Part shown: positions 25,790-34,620 of the stretch, in pieces
Numbering within the stretch: the first letter of the stretch is position 1
How the letters are laid out: each line of letters begins with the position of its first letter
Origin: JAUYQR01 sp050632395
Lineage (GTDB): Bacteria; Pseudomonadota; Alphaproteobacteria; Rhodobacterales; Rhodobacteraceae
Length of the DNA stretch: 64,000 nt
NCBI RefSeq assembly: GCF_050632395.1
Contig: NZ_CP192600.1
Span: forward strand, 2,356,001 to 2,420,000
Reading direction: 5' to 3'
Program-made: the position numbers and the translations under genes
Notes under the pieces: model-generated
What the model was told of the DNA's origin: nothing
What the model saw: the letters and a program-made list of their open reading frames with translations, nothing else
The model's database searches: none

Positions 25790-25816
25790 CGGGCCCGGTC
25801 CTTTGTATCGGGCCCG
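25790..25816 (+). terminator. Intercistronic hairpin between aglE and aglF
   Basis: CGGGCCCG and CGGGCCCG pair as an 8-bp stem with an 11-nt loop, followed by TTTG. It is terminator-like but weak in T, and is probably a partial terminator or mRNA-stabilising structure that raises aglE expression over the downstream genes. Confidence 0.65.
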
Positions 25817-25849
25817 TTTGCACCTTGGTCATCGTCTTGGGAGGGGCGC

Positions 25850-27085
25850 ATGAATCCGGCTTTGCAGGCGGTCATCACAATCGGATTGGGCGTCGGGGGA
25901 TGTCTGGTCTATTTCTACGGGTCGAACCTGTTCCTGGACAAGGTTCTCTACCCCCCGCGCGGGCCGAATGCAGGGCGCAACATCAACCGCGCCAACATGA
26001 TCCGGCCCTGGCTGTTCCTGTTTCCCGCCATCGTGCTGTTGGGCCTTTATCTGGCCTACCCGGTGGTAGCGACGCTGTGGCTTTCGTTGAACAAGCAGGT
26101 TGGCGCCGGCAGCGAGTTCGTCGGCTTTGCCAACTACGCCCAGATGATGTCCGAGGATAAATTCTGGGAATCCATGAAGAACAACATGGTCTGGCTGGTG
26201 GTGGTGCCGGCGATGTCGACGGCCTTCGGGCTGTTGGCGGCGCAGCTGACCGACCGGATCAAATGGGGCAACATCGCCAAGTCGCTGATCTTCATGCCGA
26301 TGGCGATTTCGTTCGTTGGCGCATCGGTGATCTGGAAGCTGGTCTATGACAGCCGCGATGCGGCGGTGGCGCAGATCGGTGCGCTGAACGCGATCTGGAT
26401 GAAATTCGAGGGCGGCGTCTGGTCGGTGCTGTTCCTCAAGGTGCTGCCGGTGCTGCTGCTGGTCGCCTTTGCTGCCGCTGTGGCCTACGTCGTCTGGGGC
26501 ATGGTGCGCGTGTTGAGCCAAAGCGACCGGCCGGTCGGCACGCTGGAAAAGGTGGCACGGGCGCTTGGAGGCCTGATCGGCCTCTGGTTGGTTTACGTGG
26601 CGCTGTCCTGGGCGCTTGGCGCGGTGCGGGCCGATCTGCCTTACGGCGTGCCGCAGCAGTTCCTGACGATCCCCTACTGGAACAACTTCTTCCTGATGGC
26701 GGTGCTGATCTGGATTCAGACCGGCTTTGCGATGGTGATCTTGTCGGCGGCACTGCGGGGTGTGCCGGAGGATACGATCGAGGCTGCGATCATCGACGGG
26801 GCGAACCCGTTTCAGGTGTTCTTCAAGATCAAGGTACCGCAGATCATGGGCACCATCGTGGTGGTCTGGACCACGATCACGATCACCGTGCTGAAGGTGT
26901 TCGACATCGTGCTGGCGATGACCAACGGGCAGTTCCAGACGCAGGTGCTGGCCAACTACATGTATGACAAGCTGTTTCGGGCGGGCGACTGGGGCGTGGG
27001 GTCGGCAAGTGCGATGGTGATCATGCTGCTGGTCATGCCGATCCTGGTCTGGAACGTCTACAACGCGCGCAAAGAAATGCGCTGA
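25850..27085 (+). CDS. aglF: Alpha-glucoside ABC transporter, permease
   Basis: 411 residues from the ATG at 25850 (GGGAGGGGCGC just before). Extra N-terminal and central membrane segments give it more than the usual six helices. The permease EAA loop is EAAIIDGANPFQVFFKIKVPQI, where the ATPase docks. It forms the translocation pore with AglG in the inner membrane. The length, longer than a MalF-type core, agrees with known AglF proteins. Confidence 0.9.
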   Translation: MNPALQAVITIGLGVGGCLVYFYGSNLFLDKVLYPPRGPNAGRNINRANMIRPWLFLFPAIVLLGLYLAYPVVATLWLSLNKQVGAGSEFVGFANYAQMMSEDKFWESMKNNMVWLVVVPAMSTAFGLLAAQLTDRIKWGNIAKSLIFMPMAISFVGASVIWKLVYDSRDAAVAQIGALNAIWMKFEGGVWSVLFLKVLPVLLLVAFAAAVAYVVWGMVRVLSQSDRPVGTLEKVARALGGLIGLWLVYVALSWALGAVRADLPYGVPQQFLTIPYWNNFFLMAVLIWIQTGFAMVILSAALRGVPEDTIEAAIIDGANPFQVFFKIKVPQIMGTIVVVWTTITITVLKVFDIVLAMTNGQFQTQVLANYMYDKLFRAGDWGVGSASAMVIMLLVMPILVWNVYNARKEMR

Positions 27086-27097
27086 GGGCAGGGTGAG

Positions 27098-28237
27098 ATG
27101 GACAACATAGCTGGAACCAAATCCTCGCTGACCTGGGCGGTGCATATCTCGGTCGTCGCACTCGTGTTGATGTGGGTACTGCCGACTTTCGGGCTTCTGG
27201 TCTCGTCATTCCGGACCGGGGATCAGATCGTCGGCTCGGGCTGGTGGCAGGCCTTGTCGACGCAGGAACAGCAACTGTCGCCGATCCGGATCGAGGGCGA
27301 AGAGGTGCCGAAGGACGGCGGCTTCGTGATCGAGGGCGGGCTTTTCGATGGGGCGGGCGCGGTGATCAGCGCCTGGGGCACCAGTTCGCGCGAACCGTCG
27401 GCCTACGCGCCGGGGGCGGTGGCCGATCTGGGCGACGGGCGGACGCTGACGGTGTCGGAAGCGGGGGATTATGTGCTGACCTCGCCCACAACGCTGGCGG
27501 GGGAGCGGTTGCCGCGCGTGTTCGCGACCGCCGCAACGCCGCCGGAGTTCACGACGCAGAACTACAACAACGTGCTGTTCAGCCCCTTGGCCGGGCAGAC
27601 GATCTTTCAGGCCTTCATGAATACGGCGACGGTGGCCATTCCGGCGACGATCATCCCGATCCTGATCGCAGCCTTCGCGGCCTATGCGCTGGCGTGGATG
27701 GATTTTCCGGGCCGGGCGCTTCTGATTGCAGCGATCGTGGGCTTGCTTGTGGTGCCGTTGCAACTGGCGCTGATTCCGCTTCTTCAGTTTCATAACTGGA
27801 TCGGCATTGGAAAGGGGTATCTGGGCATCTGGATGGCCCATACCGGGTTCGGGTTGCCGTTGGCGATCTACCTTTTGCGCAACTACATGGTGGGTCTGCC
27901 GAAGGACATCATCGAGAACGCGAAGGTCGATGGCGCGACGGATTTCCAGATCTTCACCAAGATCATCCTGCCGCTGTCGTTTCCGGCGCTGGCTTCGTTC
28001 GCGATCTTCCAGTTCCTGTGGACGTGGAATGACCTTTTGGTAGCCTTGGTGTTCCTTGGCACGGGCAACGACCAGCAGGTGCTGACCGGCAACCTCGTGA
28101 ACCTGATGGGCTCGCGCGGGGGCGACTGGGAGATCCTGTCGGCCAGCGCGTTCGTGTCGATCGCAGTGCCGCTGGCGGTGTTCTTCTTGCTTCAGCGGTT
28201 TTTGGTGCGCGGGCTTCTGGCAGGGTCGGTCAAGTGA
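27098..28237 (+). CDS. aglG: Alpha-glucoside ABC transporter, permease
   Basis: 379 residues; the ATG is 12 nt after aglF with GGGTGAG upstream. Helix 1 (about 11-33) is followed by a periplasmic insertion of roughly 130 residues before the remaining five helices, a feature of AglG. The EAA loop reads ENAKVDGATDFQIFTKIILPLS. It is the second half of the inner-membrane pore. Its TGA overlaps the GTG of the glucosidase gene. Confidence 0.9.
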   Translation: MDNIAGTKSSLTWAVHISVVALVLMWVLPTFGLLVSSFRTGDQIVGSGWWQALSTQEQQLSPIRIEGEEVPKDGGFVIEGGLFDGAGAVISAWGTSSREPSAYAPGAVADLGDGRTLTVSEAGDYVLTSPTTLAGERLPRVFATAATPPEFTTQNYNNVLFSPLAGQTIFQAFMNTATVAIPATIIPILIAAFAAYALAWMDFPGRALLIAAIVGLLVVPLQLALIPLLQFHNWIGIGKGYLGIWMAHTGFGLPLAIYLLRNYMVGLPKDIIENAKVDGATDFQIFTKIILPLSFPALASFAIFQFLWTWNDLLVALVFLGTGNDQQVLTGNLVNLMGSRGGDWEILSASAFVSIAVPLAVFFLLQRFLVRGLLAGSVK

Positions 28238-29877
28238 GCAGGATGGAACGGGAGGGGCGGTCTGTGCTGGCGTCGGACCCGGAGTGGTGGCGCGGGGCGG
28301 TGATCTATCAGATCTACCCGCGCAGCTATCAAGACAGCAACGGCGACGGGATCGGGGACCTGGTCGGCATCGTCACGCGGCTGGACCATATCGCCAGCCT
28401 TGGCGCGGATGCGATCTGGATCAGCCCGTTCTTCACCAGCCCGATGAAGGACTTTGGCTACGACGTCAGTGATTATTGCGACGTCGATCCGATGTTCGGC
28501 ACGCTTGCCGATTTCGATGCGGTGGTCGCGCGTGCGCATGATCTGGGCCTGCGGGTGATGATCGACCTCGTGCTGTCACACACCAGCGACCAGCATCCGT
28601 GGTTTGCCGAAAGCCGCAAGGACCGGACCAATCCGAAGGCCGACTGGTATGTCTGGGCCGAGCCGAAGCCCGACGGCACCCCGCCGAACAACTGGCTTTC
28701 GGTCTTTGGCGGATCGGCATGGGAGTGGGACGGGCGGCGCGAGCAGTATTTCCTGCACAACTTCCTGACCTCGCAGCCGGACCTCAACCTGCACCACGAA
28801 CCGGTGCAGGAGGCGCTTCTGGATGTGGCGCGGTTCTGGCTGAAGCGCGGCGTGGACGGGTTCCGGCTGGACACGATCAACTTCTATTTTGCCGACAAGT
28901 ATCTGCGCGATAACCCGTCGCTGCCGAAACCGCTGCGCAACGACAGCATCGCGCCAAGCGTGAACCCATATAACCACCAGCTGCACCTGTTTTCCAAGAA
29001 CCAGCCGGAAAACCTTGAGTTTTTGCGCAAGTTCCGCGCCGTGCTGAACCCCTACAACGCTGCCGCCGTGGGTGAGGTGGGCGATGCGCAGCGGGGACTT
29101 GAGATCATGGCCGAGTATACCTCGGGCGGGGACAAGGTGCAGATGTGCTACCCCTTCGAGATGTTGCAGCCGACCCGGCTGACCGCACCGATGCTGGTGG
29201 AAACCTTTGCCCGGATGCGGGCGGCGGCGCCGGACGCGTGGCCGTGCTGGTCGTATTCCAACCACGACACCGTGCGCCATGTCACCCGCTGGCATCTGAC
29301 GGAGGAAGCGGCGAAGCTTTATGCCACGCTGCTGGTCACCTTGCGCGGCTCGCTCTGCCTGTATCAGGGCGAGGAATTGGGATTGCCGGAGGCGGAGCTG
29401 CAGCTGGAGGAGTTGCAGGACCCCTACGGCATCCAGTTCTGGCCCGAGTTCAAGGGCCGCGACGGGGCGCGCACGCCGATGGTCTGGGTCACGGACAATG
29501 GCACGGGCGGGTTCACGACCGGCAAGCCTTGGTTGCCGGTGAAGGCGCCGCATCTGCCGTTGTCGGTGGCGGCACAGACGGGTGAGCCTCGGTCGATGCT
29601 GACGCATTACCGCGCGGCGCTGGCCTTGCGCCGGGCGCACCCAGTGCTGCGCACGGGCGCGATGCAGGACATCGGCGCCTCGGGCGACGTGGCGACGTTC
29701 CGGCGCAGCGGGGATGAGGAGATCTTTTGCGCCTTCAACCTTGGCGACGCCACCGCGGAGGTGGCGCTGCCTGACGGCAAGTGGACGGCAATCGGGGCAG
29801 AACTCGGCAGCCAGACAGTAGGGAACGGGCGCGTGACGCTTGGTCCCTGGGGTGTCTGTCTGGCCAAACGGGACTGA
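28234..29877 (+). CDS. aglA: GH13 alpha-glucosidase
   Basis: 547 residues from the GTG at 28234, which overlaps the aglG stop (GTGA); an ATG at 28243 is the alternative. All GH13 catalytic residues are present: nucleophile D213 in GFRLDTINF, acid/base E281 in VGEVGD, and D345 in SNHDTVRH, with the opening WWRGAVIYQIYPRSYQD. It splits imported alpha-glucosides in the cytoplasm to glucose, which glk then phosphorylates. The position inside the transport operon is the canonical aglEFGAK order. Confidence 0.92.
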   Translation: MSRMEREGRSVLASDPEWWRGAVIYQIYPRSYQDSNGDGIGDLVGIVTRLDHIASLGADAIWISPFFTSPMKDFGYDVSDYCDVDPMFGTLADFDAVVARAHDLGLRVMIDLVLSHTSDQHPWFAESRKDRTNPKADWYVWAEPKPDGTPPNNWLSVFGGSAWEWDGRREQYFLHNFLTSQPDLNLHHEPVQEALLDVARFWLKRGVDGFRLDTINFYFADKYLRDNPSLPKPLRNDSIAPSVNPYNHQLHLFSKNQPENLEFLRKFRAVLNPYNAAAVGEVGDAQRGLEIMAEYTSGGDKVQMCYPFEMLQPTRLTAPMLVETFARMRAAAPDAWPCWSYSNHDTVRHVTRWHLTEEAAKLYATLLVTLRGSLCLYQGEELGLPEAELQLEELQDPYGIQFWPEFKGRDGARTPMVWVTDNGTGGFTTGKPWLPVKAPHLPLSVAAQTGEPRSMLTHYRAALALRRAHPVLRTGAMQDIGASGDVATFRRSGDEEIFCAFNLGDATAEVALPDGKWTAIGAELGSQTVGNGRVTLGPWGVCLAKRD

Positions 29878-29889
29878 GGGAGGAATATC

Positions 29890-30975
29890 ATGGCGGAACT
29901 TCTGCTGAAGGACGTGGAGAAGGCTTACGGCGAGGTGAAGGTGTTGAAAGACATCAACCTCGACATCAAGACGGGCGAGTTGATCGTGTTCGTCGGGCCT
30001 TCGGGGTGTGGGAAATCCACGCTCTTGCGGATGATCGCGGGCCTCGAAAAGATCACCGGGGGTGAGTTTTCCATCGACGGCGTGCGGATGAACGACGTGC
30101 CGCCGGCGCAGCGCGGCATCGCGATGGTGTTTCAGTCTTACGCGCTTTACCCTCACATGACGGTGCGCGACAACATGTCGTTTGCGCTGAAGATAGCAAA
30201 GAAAAGCCCCGAAGAAATCAAGGCGGCGGTCGACAAGGCGGCGCGCATCCTGCAACTGACGCCGTATCTGGACCGTCTGCCGAAGGCGCTGTCGGGTGGC
30301 CAGCGGCAGCGGGTGGCGATCGGGCGCAGCATCGTGCGCGATCCGAAGGTGTATCTTTTCGACGAACCGCTTTCCAACCTTGACGCCGCCTTGCGGGTGG
30401 CGACGCGGATCGAGATCGCGCAGTTGAAAGAGGCGATGCCGAATTCGACGATGGTCTACGTCACCCATGATCAGGTGGAGGCGATGACGCTGGCATCACG
30501 CATCGTGGTGCTGGCCGGTGGCGGGATTAGCCAGGTCGGCAGCCCGCTGGAACTGTATGAGCGGCCCGAGAACGAGTTTGTCGCGCAGTTCATCGGCAGC
30601 CCGTCGATGAACCTGATGACCGGCGAGGTGGCGGAGACCGGCGCGATCACAACGGTCAAGCTGGACAACGGCGGCGTGGCGCGGTCTGCTGTGCCGACGA
30701 TTGCGTCGGACAAGGGGCTTAAGGTCAAGATCGGCGTGCGGCCGGAGGATTTCACCGAGACCATGGGCGAGGCGATCTTTACCGGCGACGTGGAGATCAC
30801 CGAGGCGCTTGGCGAGGTGACGCTTTTATACTTCAAAAAGCAGGGCGATGGGCATCAGGTGGTGGGCAAGCTGCCCGGCATCCGGTCGGAATTGCGCCGC
30901 ACCACGGTCAGCCTGACCGCAGATCCGAAGAAGGTGCATCTGTTCGCCAATGGCCGGTCGCTGCTTTACCGCTAG
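29890..30975 (+). CDS. aglK: Alpha-glucoside ABC transporter, ATP-binding protein
   Basis: 361 residues with GAGGGAGGA upstream. Walker A is GPSGCGKST (36-44), followed by a Q-loop (FQSYALYPHM), signature LSGGQRQRV, Walker B VYLFDEPLSNLD and switch H in VTHDQ. A C-terminal TOBE/MalK-like regulatory domain spans about 240-361. It powers AglEFG. It is the last gene of the operon; its TAG lies inside a CTAG that also ends a small minus-strand frame. Confidence 0.92.
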   Translation: MAELLLKDVEKAYGEVKVLKDINLDIKTGELIVFVGPSGCGKSTLLRMIAGLEKITGGEFSIDGVRMNDVPPAQRGIAMVFQSYALYPHMTVRDNMSFALKIAKKSPEEIKAAVDKAARILQLTPYLDRLPKALSGGQRQRVAIGRSIVRDPKVYLFDEPLSNLDAALRVATRIEIAQLKEAMPNSTMVYVTHDQVEAMTLASRIVVLAGGGISQVGSPLELYERPENEFVAQFIGSPSMNLMTGEVAETGAITTVKLDNGGVARSAVPTIASDKGLKVKIGVRPEDFTETMGEAIFTGDVEITEALGEVTLLYFKKQGDGHQVVGKLPGIRSELRRTTVSLTADPKKVHLFANGRSLLYR

Positions 30976-31091
30976 AACAGGGACAGCACGCCCAGCCACA
31001 GCAGGCTTGACGCGCCCGCGACCAACGCCGGCACCCAGAGGGTGAGGCGCGGCGCGGGTGCTTGTCTTTTGGCGGGTTTGGCAGGCTTCAT
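30972..31091 (-). CDS. Possible 39-residue single-span membrane protein
   Basis: The frame starts with MKPAKPAKRQ and has a proline/lysine-rich cytoplasmic-type tail (1-15), then one hydrophobic helix (about 17-39: LTLWVPALVAGASSLLWLGV...). The stop TAG shares CTAG with the aglK stop on the other strand. The charge pattern (positive then hydrophobic) is that of a real small membrane protein, but no clear Shine-Dalgarno sequence is visible. It fills an otherwise empty 147-nt gap. I recognise no family. Confidence 0.45.
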   Translation of the reverse strand: MKPAKPAKRQAPAPRLTLWVPALVAGASSLLWLGVLSLF

Positions 31092-31122
31092 GGCGTGATT
31101 AACCGCATGGAAAGGTTTCGGC

Positions 31123-31944
31123 GTGGTTAATGCCGCGATGGAAACCGATGCGAATGATGCGTTCCTTCCGTTGCAGCAAAGCGCGCCCTATGCGGCGGCG
31201 GCGCGGCTGTCGGGCGCGCGGGTGATCGAGGTTGATCTGGCGATGGGGCGGGCGCTGGTGGTGCAACGCGGGCGGGTTCGGCTGATCTCGCGCGGTCCGG
31301 TCTGGGTGGCGGGGGCCGGTGAGGCGGACAAGCGCCGCGCCTTGCGCCGGTTCGCGCGATGGCCGGGGGTGACGGTCGTGACACCAGAGGCGGCGGTGGC
31401 GGGGGTGGGGCTGATCCCGCTGGTCACACCGATGCACCACGCGGTCTGGGATCTGGCGGGCGATCTGCGGGCGGGCCTCGGGGCGAAGTGGCGCAACCAT
31501 CTGGTAGCGGGCGAACGCCGCGCGTTTGTGTTCGAACGGGACCGCAGCGGTGCACTGGCGCGGTTGATCGAGGCGGAGGCGGTGCAGCGCCGGGCGCGTG
31601 GCTATCAGGCGCTGCCAGCGGGGTTCAGCGCTGGGTTGCCGCAAGACTGCCTGCGCTTGTGGGAGTGGCGCTGGCAGGGGCAGGTCGCGGCGGCGATGTG
31701 CTTTGTGCGGCACGGTGCGACGGCCAGTTATCACATGGCATGGGCTGCCCTTTCGGCGCGTGGGCTGGCCGTGCATCAGGCGATGCTGTGGCAGGCGGCG
31801 CTGGCGTTGCGCGGCGAAGGGGTGCGGTGGCTTGACCTTGGGTCGGTGAACAGCGAGGACGCACCGGGGCTGGCGACGTTCAAGCTGGGCACCGGGGCGG
31901 GGCTGCGAAAGCTGGGCTCGACGCTGCTTGTGCTGCCGGGGTAG
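31123..31944 (+). CDS. GNAT-fold acyltransferase (Acetyltransf_6/FemAB-like)
   Basis: 273 residues from the GTG at 31123 (AAAGG 7 nt upstream); ATG 31138 is possible. The second half carries a GNAT-like segment: LRLWEWRWQGQVAAAMCFVRHGATASYHMAW, then GVRWLDLGSVNSEDAPGLATFKLGTGA, as in the BioF2-like/FemAB-related group. The first half is degenerate, as usual for tandem GNAT proteins of this type. The acceptor is unknown. It stands alone between aglK and the PhyH gene. Confidence 0.68.
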   Translation: MVNAAMETDANDAFLPLQQSAPYAAAARLSGARVIEVDLAMGRALVVQRGRVRLISRGPVWVAGAGEADKRRALRRFARWPGVTVVTPEAAVAGVGLIPLVTPMHHAVWDLAGDLRAGLGAKWRNHLVAGERRAFVFERDRSGALARLIEAEAVQRRARGYQALPAGFSAGLPQDCLRLWEWRWQGQVAAAMCFVRHGATASYHMAWAALSARGLAVHQAMLWQAALALRGEGVRWLDLGSVNSEDAPGLATFKLGTGAGLRKLGSTLLVLPG

Positions 31945-31995
31945 TTGCGAAAGTGCCCACTTCGGGGCAGGGTGTCCGCCGGGGGAGTGTGCACG

Positions 31996-32781
31996 ATGAC
32001 AGTTGTGACAGAGGCGATGGTCGCGGCCTATCAGCGCGACGGGGCGGTGCTGGTCAAGGGCCTGTGGGCCGACTGGGTGGAGCCGTTGCGCGCCGGGATT
32101 GCCCGCAACATGGCGAACCCGACGCACCAGATGGCAACGCTGAAGCCGGGCGAGCCGGGGTATTTCTTCGACGACTACTGCAACTGGACCAAGATCCCGG
32201 AGTTTGGCGAGGTGATCCGCCGCTCGGACGTGGCCGAGGTGGCGTCAAAACTGATGGGCTCGGATCATGTGCAGATGTTCCACGACCATGTGCTGGTCAA
32301 GGAACCCGGCACGGCGAAGCCGACGCCGTGGCACACCGACGGTCCGTATTACTTTGTCGAGGGTCGGCAGACGGTCAGCTTCTGGTCGCCACTGGACCCG
32401 GTCCGCGAGGCGACGCTGCGTTGCGTGGCGGGAAGCCACCTGTGGCCAAAGGACGTGCTGCCGACCCGCTGGCTGAGCGAGACCGATTTCTACCCCGAGG
32501 CGGGTGATTACATCCCCGTGCCGGACCCCGAAGCCGAGGGGATGCAGATTCTGGAGTGGGAGATGGAGCCGGGCGACGCTGTCGCATTCAACTTTCGCAC
32601 GCTGCATGGCACGCGGGGCAATACCACCACGCAGCGGCGCCGGGCGTTTTCGTTGCGGCTGGTCGGCGGGGACGCGCGCTATGTGGAGCGGCCGGGGCCG
32701 ACCTCGCCGCCCTTTCCGGGGCATGGGATGCAGGCTGGCCAGCGACTGCGCGAGGACTGGTTCCCGGTGCTGCGGCAATGA
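31996..32781 (+). CDS. Phytanoyl-CoA dioxygenase (PhyH) family protein
   Basis: 261 residues. The Fe(II)/2-oxoglutarate dioxygenase facial triad is visible: HxD in WHTDGPYYF, and the distal histidine in TLHGTRGN, whose nearby arginine binds 2-oxoglutarate. CVAGSHLWPK is also a PhyH signature. Members hydroxylate diverse small molecules; the substrate is unknown. Its stop overlaps the ATG of the SLAC1-like gene by ATGA, so the two are co-translated. Confidence 0.85.
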   Translation: MTVVTEAMVAAYQRDGAVLVKGLWADWVEPLRAGIARNMANPTHQMATLKPGEPGYFFDDYCNWTKIPEFGEVIRRSDVAEVASKLMGSDHVQMFHDHVLVKEPGTAKPTPWHTDGPYYFVEGRQTVSFWSPLDPVREATLRCVAGSHLWPKDVLPTRWLSETDFYPEAGDYIPVPDPEAEGMQILEWEMEPGDAVAFNFRTLHGTRGNTTTQRRRAFSLRLVGGDARYVERPGPTSPPFPGHGMQAGQRLREDWFPVLRQ

Positions 32782-33779
32782 GCGAACCCGTCGCCCGGCA
32801 CCGACCAAAGATGTATCCGCCGCCGGAATTTCCGCCGCGCCGGGCAAAGCTGTTCGCCCGAACGCCACCGGTGGTGTTTCCGGTGATCCTTGGCCTTTTG
32901 GGATTGGTGCTGGCCTTGCGCGCAGGGCTTGCTGCGGCGGCCCTGCCAGCCGGACCGGCCGACCTGCTTGCCGGAGTCGCGGTGGCGCTTTGGGTCTTTG
33001 CGGTTGTTGCCTACGGAACCAAACTGCTGCGCCGTCCCGCTGCGATCATGGAGGACCTGCGTGTTCTGCCCTCGCGCGGCGGGATTGCGGCGGCGACGAT
33101 GGGGGGGATGGCGGTTGCGGCAATTGTCGCGCCCTTTGCGCCCGGCGTCGGGTGGATGGTGTTGCTGGCATCATTGGCGGCGCATGTCCTGCAGGCGGCT
33201 TTGCTGATGTGGCTTTTATGGCGTTTGCCCCCCGAAGCGCGGGTAATGAACCCGACGTTTCACATGACCCTTGTCGGGCCGATTGTCGGCGGAATCGCGG
33301 CGGCGAGTCTTGGCAGCCTGACGCTTGCAAGCCTGCTGTTCGTGGCGACCTTGCCGATTGCCGCGGTGATCTGGGCGATCAGCATCCTGCGGCTGCAGAC
33401 GGACCAACCGCCCGCGCCGTTGCGACCGCTGCTGGCCATACATCTGGCCCCGGCGGCGGTACTGGCAAGCGTTGCGGGGCTGATCGGTCAGGACGGCTAT
33501 GAACTGGCGCTGCTGGTCTTTGCGCTGATGATCGGAGCTGGGCTTTTGGTTCGGATGCGCTGGATCATGGCTGCGGGGATGTCGCCGCTGTGGGGCTCAT
33601 TTACCTTTCCGCTGGCGGCGCTGACCGGGGCGATGCTGAACCGGGGTGGTGTGTGGGCCGTGCCGGGCCTTGCGATGCTGGCGCTGAGCCTTGCGACCAT
33701 CCCCGCACTGGTCTGGCTGGTGCTGAAGGAATGGCCGGGCGGCAAGCTGGCGGCGCGGACCAACGCGGCGGAAGCCTGA
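32778..33779 (+). CDS. SLAC1/TDT (tellurite-resistance/dicarboxylate) family membrane protein
   Basis: 333 residues; the ATG overlaps the PhyH stop. After a cytoplasmic N-terminus rich in proline and arginine, about ten hydrophobic segments follow, with the pattern NPTFHMTLVGPIVGGIAAA and SPLWGSFTFPLAALTGAML typical of the SLAC1/TehA/TDT fold. Such proteins are anion or small-acid channels. The link to a dioxygenase gene is conserved only as far as this window shows. The transported species is unknown. Confidence 0.72.
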   Translation: MSEPVARHRPKMYPPPEFPPRRAKLFARTPPVVFPVILGLLGLVLALRAGLAAAALPAGPADLLAGVAVALWVFAVVAYGTKLLRRPAAIMEDLRVLPSRGGIAAATMGGMAVAAIVAPFAPGVGWMVLLASLAAHVLQAALLMWLLWRLPPEARVMNPTFHMTLVGPIVGGIAAASLGSLTLASLLFVATLPIAAVIWAISILRLQTDQPPAPLRPLLAIHLAPAAVLASVAGLIGQDGYELALLVFALMIGAGLLVRMRWIMAAGMSPLWGSFTFPLAALTGAMLNRGGVWAVPGLAMLALSLATIPALVWLVLKEWPGGKLAARTNAAEA

Positions 33780-33781
33780 CG

Positions 33782-34477
33782 TCAGATCAGCCCGACCCAG
33801 GCGCGCGCAAGGGCGAGGCCGTGTGCATCGGCCGCCACCCCCTGACTGGCGGCAAGGTGCTGGTGCCGCGCGGGCCAGCCCGGCGACATGCGCTCGATCG
33901 CGTCGGGAAAGCTGCGGGTCCAGTCGGCCACCACGGCGCGGCTTGCCTCGAAATGGAACTGGGTGCCGTAGGTCGCGCGGCCTATGCGGAAGGCCTGATG
34001 GCGGGCACTGTCGCCGGCAGCCAGATGCACCGCACACTCGGGCAGGGTGAAGGTGTCGGAGTGCCATTGAAAGATCGGGAACCGGTCCGGCAGAACCGAT
34101 AGAACCGGATCGGCGCGGCCCTGATCGGTCAGCCCAACGTCGACCCAGCCAAACTCGGGCGCGGTGCCAAGGTGGTTTTCCGCGCCAAAAGCCCGCGCAA
34201 GAAGCTGCGAGCCAAGGCAGATACCAAGCACGGGCTTGTCAGCCCCGGTATAGGCGGCCATCAGGCGGGCGAGGTCGGGCAGGTAGGGGTGCGTGTGGTC
34301 ATCTGTCGCCGCCTGTTCGCCGCCGAAGACGACCAGCGCGTCGGCATCGATGTCTGTTGGCAGGGGTTGCCCGGACCACGGTTTCCACAGGTCGATCAGG
34401 GCGGCGCGTTCATGCAGCGCCACGCCGACCTGACCATGGTGCGTGATGTGAGTATTTTCGACGATGGCGACGCGCAT
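33782..34477 (-). CDS. Class I glutamine amidotransferase
   Basis: 231 residues from the ATG at 34477; a longer open stretch to 34603 has no support. Nucleophile C87 sits in GICLGSQLLARAFG, and the histidine in GTQFHFEAS completes the catalytic triad with a following glutamate. It is a stand-alone domain of the GuaA N-terminal type that hydrolyses glutamine or a gamma-glutamyl compound. It is convergent with the SLAC1 gene and divergent from guaB, which may or may not reflect a link to GMP metabolism. Confidence 0.82.
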   Translation of the reverse strand: MRVAIVENTHITHHGQVGVALHERAALIDLWKPWSGQPLPTDIDADALVVFGGEQAATDDHTHPYLPDLARLMAAYTGADKPVLGICLGSQLLARAFGAENHLGTAPEFGWVDVGLTDQGRADPVLSVLPDRFPIFQWHSDTFTLPECAVHLAAGDSARHQAFRIGRATYGTQFHFEASRAVVADWTRSFPDAIERMSPGWPARHQHLAASQGVAADAHGLALARAWVGLI

Positions 34478-34620
34478 TAAGGCCTCGATGGCTGACCTTG
34501 GCACAATCTGCACGGGCCGCGTGGGGGTGCAAGCGCAAGATGCGGGATTTGCCCTTGCCAAGCGCCGCATCGCGTGAAAAGGGGAACCGCCAAACGATGC
34601 CACCTCCGAAGGGATATTCC

